Shown in pieces: positions 24,827-28,249 of a stretch of DNA of 28,249 bases. The number at the start of each line of letters is the position of its first letter. The stretch's first letter is position 1. The stretch comes from a virus. A model generated the notes under the pieces. It was not told where the DNA came from. It searched no databases and saw nothing but the letters and a program-made list of their open reading frames with translations. The DNA lies in the IMG/VR virus record IMGVR_UViG_3300027906_002301, positions 1 through 28,249 of that record; one strand, 5' to 3'. Both the position numbers and the translations under genes were made by a program.

Positions 24827-24834
24827 CATAAATA
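24827..24834 (+). promoter_or_regulatory. Late promoter variant CATAAATA before last fibre gene
   Basis: CATAAATA, one base from the T4 late consensus, begins right after the TGA of the upstream gene and lies 33-40 bases before the ATG at 24867, the same distance as the perfect motif before the 21040 gene. AGGAG at 24853-24857 is the ribosome site. Confidence 0.45.
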
Positions 24835-24866
24835 ATAATAAGGATTTAAATTAGGAGAATTTTAAA

Positions 24867-27800
24867 ATGCCAACTAAAGCAAGATATCTTGCAGACCTTT
24901 TGAATGCATCTGGAGAACTAGACTCCACAGGTGCTATTGAAGCAATACAAGACCAAATTTCAAGTCTGTTTGCAGCTGGAACACATACAGGTATATCATT
25001 CAGTTATAATGATTCGTCTGGTACATTTAGTGCAACAGTTGGAGCAGAATTTATTCAAGATACAGTTGGAGCTATGTTTAGTTCCAATACAGAGACAAAT
25101 ATAACTGTAGGTTATGAAGATGGTGATGGCACCATTGACCTTGCAGTAGAGCAACAATTAAACAACACATCAGCACCATACTACCATAAGATTGTAGTTA
25201 CAGTTGCTGGTGGTAAACTTGTATTAGATGGTGGTTCACAACAAACAGCAAAACTTTCTCCTAATGTTGTTTATAGATTTGACCAATCAGCAGCGAGTAA
25301 TGCAACACATCCTATAAGATTCTCCACAACCAGTGATGGTACACATAACAGTGGTGCAGAAATGTCTGCTGGATATACAATTTATAACAAGTCTGGAACA
25401 GCAGGTAATGCTGGTGCATATGTAGAAGTATGTTTTGAACAAGATGCAATGAATCCACATTACTACTATTGTGCAAACCACAGTGGAATGGGTGGAAATG
25501 TTCACATAGGTGAAGTTCCATCTACAGACCAATTAACAGAAGGCTCAACAAACCTTTACATGACCAACGAAAGAGTTCAAGACATCGTTGGTGGAATGGT
25601 ATCATCTAACACTGAAAGTGGTATATCAGTGTCATACGAAGATGGAGATGGTACTTTAGATTTCAATGTTAATGACCCAACCATCTCTTTAACTGGAGAT
25701 GTGACTGGTTCTGCAACAATGACAGATTTAGGAAGTACTGCAATTGCAACTACTATTGCAGCTAACAGTGTTGCACTAGGAACAGACACAACAGGAAATT
25801 ATGTTGCAACAGTCGCTGGTACAGCAAACGAAATTACTGTTGCTGGTTCTGGTTCTGAAACAGCAGGTGTGACAATCTCATTACCAGATGATGTCACAAT
25901 AGGAAATGATTTAACAGTCACAGGAGATGTTGGTGCAGCCAACTTAACACTATCTGGAAACTTAACTGTTTCTGGTTCTACAACTACAGTGTCATCTTCT
26001 ACCTTACAGGTAACAGATGGTGCAGTTAAAGTTGCAAAAGATAACGCTGCAGATGCAATCGACTTTGGTTTATATGGTCAGTATGTTGATGGTTCAACTA
26101 CAAAATACGCAGGACTATTATGGGATGCATCTGAATCAAACAAATTTAGATTATTCCATGGTAACCAATCAGAACCTACAACCACAGTTAATACAAGTGG
26201 AACAGGACATTCAACAGGTACTTTACTTGCAAATGTTGAGGGTTCATTAACAGGTAATGCTTCAACAGCAACAGCACTTGCAACTGCAAGAACAATATCA
26301 CTTGCTAGTGACTTGTCTGGTTCTGCATCTTTTGATGGAACTGGAAATATTACAATCAATGCAACAATTGCTGCCGACTCAGTTGCATTAGGAACAGACA
26401 CAACTGGTAACTACATGGCACAGGTTGCAGCTGGTGAAGGTATTGATATATCTCACACACAAGGTGAAGGTTCTACTGCAACAATATCAGCAGAACTTGC
26501 AACAGAAACAAATCCCGGCGTAGCAACATTTGATGGAACAGACTTTACAGTAAGTTCTGGAGATGTTACAGTTAATGCAGAAAGAATTCAAGACATCGTA
26601 GGTGCAATGGTATCAAGTAATACTGAAACAGGTATTGCAGTGACTTATGAGGATGGAGATGGTACTCTAGACCTTGCAGTAAGTCTTTCATCATTTGATA
26701 CAGACGATTTATCAGAAGGCTCAAGTAATCTTTATCATACATCAGAAAGAGTTGCAGATGTTGTAGGTGCAATGGTAACCTCAAATACCGAGAGCGGTAT
26801 TTCTGTAACCTATGACGATTCAGATAATACACTTGACTTTACAGTAGCAACACTTAACCAAAACACAACTGGTTCTGCAGCTACTTTAACAACTGCAAGA
26901 ACTATACATGGTGTATCATTTGATGGTAGTGCAAACATTGACTTATCAGAAACTATTCAAGACACTGTTGGTGCAATGTTCTCATCTAATACCGAGACTG
27001 GTGTCTCAGTAACTTATGAAGATTCAGATGGAACTATTGACCTTGCAGTAAGTGGTGCTGCAGCAACAATCGTATCAGACTTCACAGAAGCTGTTCAAGA
27101 TGTAGTTGGTGCAATGGTATCATCCAACACAGAAAGTGGTATAGCAGTAACATATGAGGATGGAGATGGTACTCTAGACTTTGATATTGCAGACCATACA
27201 ATTACTCTTGGTGGTGATTTATCTGGTAGTGCAACAATAACAAATGGTGCAAGTGCAACCTTAACTGCAACGATAGCTGCAACATCTGTAGAGAACAGTA
27301 TGTTAGCAGGTTCGATTGCAAATGCAAAACTTTCAAATTCAAGTATAACAGTTTCAGATGGTTCAAATACAAGTCCAGTAGCACTAGGTGGTACTTTGAC
27401 TTTTGCTGGTACTTCAAACGAAGTAGATGTTGCAGAAAGTTCTGGAACAATTACATATGGACTACCTTCTGATGTCACAATATCAAACGACTTAACAGTT
27501 AGTGGAAACTTGGTAGTTAGTGGTACAACAACTAACACTGGTGCAACAGTTTCAGATTCAAACTTTACAGGTTTATCAGATGCAAACACAGGAAACGCAA
27601 CAGACTTTGGTTTCTATGGTAAGTATGTAGAATCAACAACCACAAAATATGCTGGTTTATTCTACGATGCATCAACAGATAATACATTTAGATTATTTGC
27701 AGATACACAAACAGTACCTTCAACAACAGTTAATACAACTGCAACAGGATATACAGTAGGTACATTAGTTGCAAACATTACAGGTAATGTAAGTGGTACT

Positions 27801-28249
27801 TCTGGAAGTACAACAGGAAACGCTGCAACTGCAACTGCACTTGCATCGTCAAGAAACTTTACAGTAAGTGGAGATGCAACTACAGACTCATCACAATCAT
27901 TTGATGGAACAGGAAATGTTGCATTACCAATTACACTTGCAGCTTCTGGTGTATCCGCTGCAACTTATGGTGATGCAAATAGTGTTGCTCAAGTAGCAGT
28001 AGATGCAAAAGGTAGAATAACAAGTGCATCGAATGTAGACATTAGTATGCCTGCATCACAAGTATCAGATTTTGCAGAAGCAGTATCAGACCAAGTAGGT
28101 GCAATGTTCAGTTCAAATACTGAAACTGGCATTACAGTTACATATGAAGATTCAGATAATACAATCGACCTAGTAGTAGGAACAGTTGCATTAGGTTCTG
28201 GAACTTCTGGAAACTATGTTGATAATGTCACAGGTGGAACTGGAGTCAC
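24867..28249 (+). CDS. Very long tail fibre, incomplete at right edge (at least 1127 aa)
   Basis: The frame is open from the ATG to the window end with no stop. The N-terminus (PTKARYLADLLNASGEL) is a start I associate with T4-like marine fibres. Residues about 108-213 form a cupredoxin-like domain with His148, Cys202, His205 and Met208. The shaft then carries seven copies of a 32-residue unit (IQD.VGAM.SSNTETGI..TYEDGDGTIDL), EGS.NLY.T.ERV linkers, and two versions of a large module with LTVSG, a DFG-YG-Y segment, YAGL..DAS and TTTVNT. Low-complexity Thr/Ala/Ser runs join them. The end of the gene, with any chaperone or tip domain, is outside the window. AGGAG at 24853-24857 fits the start. 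This is probably the main long side fibre; the receptor is unknown. Confidence 0.87.
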   Translation, partial: MPTKARYLADLLNASGELDSTGAIEAIQDQISSLFAAGTHTGISFSYNDSSGTFSATVGAEFIQDTVGAMFSSNTETNITVGYEDGDGTIDLAVEQQLNNTSAPYYHKIVVTVAGGKLVLDGGSQQTAKLSPNVVYRFDQSAASNATHPIRFSTTSDGTHNSGAEMSAGYTIYNKSGTAGNAGAYVEVCFEQDAMNPHYYYCANHSGMGGNVHIGEVPSTDQLTEGSTNLYMTNERVQDIVGGMVSSNTESGISVSYEDGDGTLDFNVNDPTISLTGDVTGSATMTDLGSTAIATTIAANSVALGTDTTGNYVATVAGTANEITVAGSGSETAGVTISLPDDVTIGNDLTVTGDVGAANLTLSGNLTVSGSTTTVSSSTLQVTDGAVKVAKDNAADAIDFGLYGQYVDGSTTKYAGLLWDASESNKFRLFHGNQSEPTTTVNTSGTGHSTGTLLANVEGSLTGNASTATALATARTISLASDLSGSASFDGTGNITINATIAADSVALGTDTTGNYMAQVAAGEGIDISHTQGEGSTATISAELATETNPGVATFDGTDFTVSSGDVTVNAERIQDIVGAMVSSNTETGIAVTYEDGDGTLDLAVSLSSFDTDDLSEGSSNLYHTSERVADVVGAMVTSNTESGISVTYDDSDNTLDFTVATLNQNTTGSAATLTTARTIHGVSFDGSANIDLSETIQDTVGAMFSSNTETGVSVTYEDSDGTIDLAVSGAAATIVSDFTEAVQDVVGAMVSSNTESGIAVTYEDGDGTLDFDIADHTITLGGDLSGSATITNGASATLTATIAATSVENSMLAGSIANAKLSNSSITVSDGSNTSPVALGGTLTFAGTSNEVDVAESSGTITYGLPSDVTISNDLTVSGNLVVSGTTTNTGATVSDSNFTGLSDANTGNATDFGFYGKYVESTTTKYAGLFYDASTDNTFRLFADTQTVPSTTVNTTATGYTVGTLVANITGNVSGTSGSTTGNAATATALASSRNFTVSGDATTDSSQSFDGTGNVALPITLAASGVSAATYGDANSVAQVAVDAKGRITSASNVDISMPASQVSDFAEAVSDQVGAMFSSNTETGITVTYEDSDNTIDLVVGTVALGSGTSGNYVDNVTGGTGV
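25188..25505 (+). other. Cupredoxin-like domain inside the long fibre
   Basis: The segment has a cupredoxin order of elements: opening strands (KIVVTVAGGKLVLDG), VYRFDQS, HPIRFSTTSDGTH with His148, a Gly/Ala-rich strand ending AYVEVCF, then YYYCANHSGMGG. Cys202-x2-His205-x2-Met208 matches the C-x2-H-x2-M ligand loop of amicyanin-type copper proteins, with His148 as the upstream ligand. I recall similar YYYC.NHSGMGG sequences in other marine phage fibres. Confidence 0.72.
25878..27953 (+). repeat. Two diverged copies of a large fibre module
   Basis: Copy one spans about 25878-26388 and copy two about 27459-27953. Shared order: LP.DVTI.NDLTV.G, DFG.YG.YV..[ST]TTKYAGL..DAS, F.LF, TTTVNT, GTL.AN, GN..TATALA..R, SFDGTGN, then a short beta strand. 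Most DNA identity has been lost, so this is ancient module duplication rather than a recent event. The 21614 gene carries the related [12 protein letters not shown] and [15 protein letters not shown] pieces. Confidence 0.75.

Larger units (their letters stand above)
25053..28178 (+). repeat. Seven dispersed 96-bp coding repeats in the long fibre
   Basis: Copies of a 32-codon unit start at 25053, 25575, 26586, 26751, 26955, 27093 and 28083. Invariant features are Val-Gly at positions 5-6, SNTE, and a YEDGDGT[IL]D or YDDSDNTLD turn of acidic residues. Three more diverged copies sit in the 18575 fibre at 19442, 19553 and 20015. The D-x-D-G-like turn could bind a metal ion such as calcium, as in other fibre shafts, but this is not shown. 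Confidence 0.88.

Noticed and set aside
27095-27589. 164-codon open frame on the minus strand, and many other minus-strand frames
   Set aside because: They lie fully inside strongly supported + strand genes, are low-complexity Val/Leu/Ser-rich translations of the antisense of repetitive fibre codons, and resemble no family.
25053-28178. Regularly repeated DNA resembling a CRISPR or minisatellite array
   Set aside because: Repeats are in frame, irregularly spaced, and conserved as protein rather than DNA, so they are fibre modules.
1-28249. Depletion of GGCC, CCGG, CGCG and GCGC
   Set aside because: A few copies of each exist, and their scarcity is explained by the AT-rich codon use, unlike the absence of GATC.

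Overview
The window is a late, structural-gene segment of a T4-like (Myoviridae-type) phage. All credible genes lie on the + strand, packed with overlaps or short gaps, and the DNA is AT-rich. The gene order (gp5 spike, unknown protein, gp25, gp6, short virion protein, gp7-like giant, gp8, DUF4815-type giant, small coiled-coil protein, fibre genes) and the protein style (GETVxGxTSGATG-type modules, 'DFG.YG.Y...YAGL..DAS' fibre modules, S74 chaperone tail) resemble marine T4-like phages of picocyanobacteria and SAR11-type bacteria. The host cannot be fixed from this window. No tRNA, integrase, transposase or CRISPR array was seen.

Layout. (i) 1-446: the 3' part of a panD-like aspartate 1-decarboxylase gene, cut by the window edge, followed by a possible 39-residue membrane protein overlapping its neighbours. 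(ii) 418-4914: baseplate core, with gp5-type spike/OB-fold protein, an unrecognised 353-aa protein, gp25 and gp6. (iii) 4998-11924: a short fibre-like virion protein, a 1644-aa protein with a gp7-like wedge domain, and gp8. (iv) 11936-18575: a 2148-aa DUF4815-type virion protein and a small coiled-coil protein starting at TTG. (v) 18575-28249: a fibre module of modular beta-rich proteins, including one with a C-terminal S74 self-cleaving chaperone, two with Mtd-type N-termini and one very long fibre that runs off the right edge. T4-type late promoter motifs (TATAAATA) precede gp8 (two in tandem) and the 21040 gene, with a variant before the last fibre gene.

How they work together. gp5 forms the central puncturing spike. 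gp25, gp6, the gp7-like protein and gp8 build the wedges around it. The large beta-rich proteins and fibres form the periphery that contacts the host. The PanD homologue is the only metabolic gene seen and would make beta-alanine for pantothenate/CoA.

Most notable: (1) panD beside the baseplate genes; (2) no GATC tetranucleotide found anywhere in the 28 kb, with matching Asp codon choice; (3) a cupredoxin-like domain with a complete apparent type-1 copper ligand set (H, C, H, M) near the start of the last fibre; (4) an Arg/Gly-rich patch in the 2148-aa protein; (5) extensive module sharing among adjacent baseplate and fibre genes.
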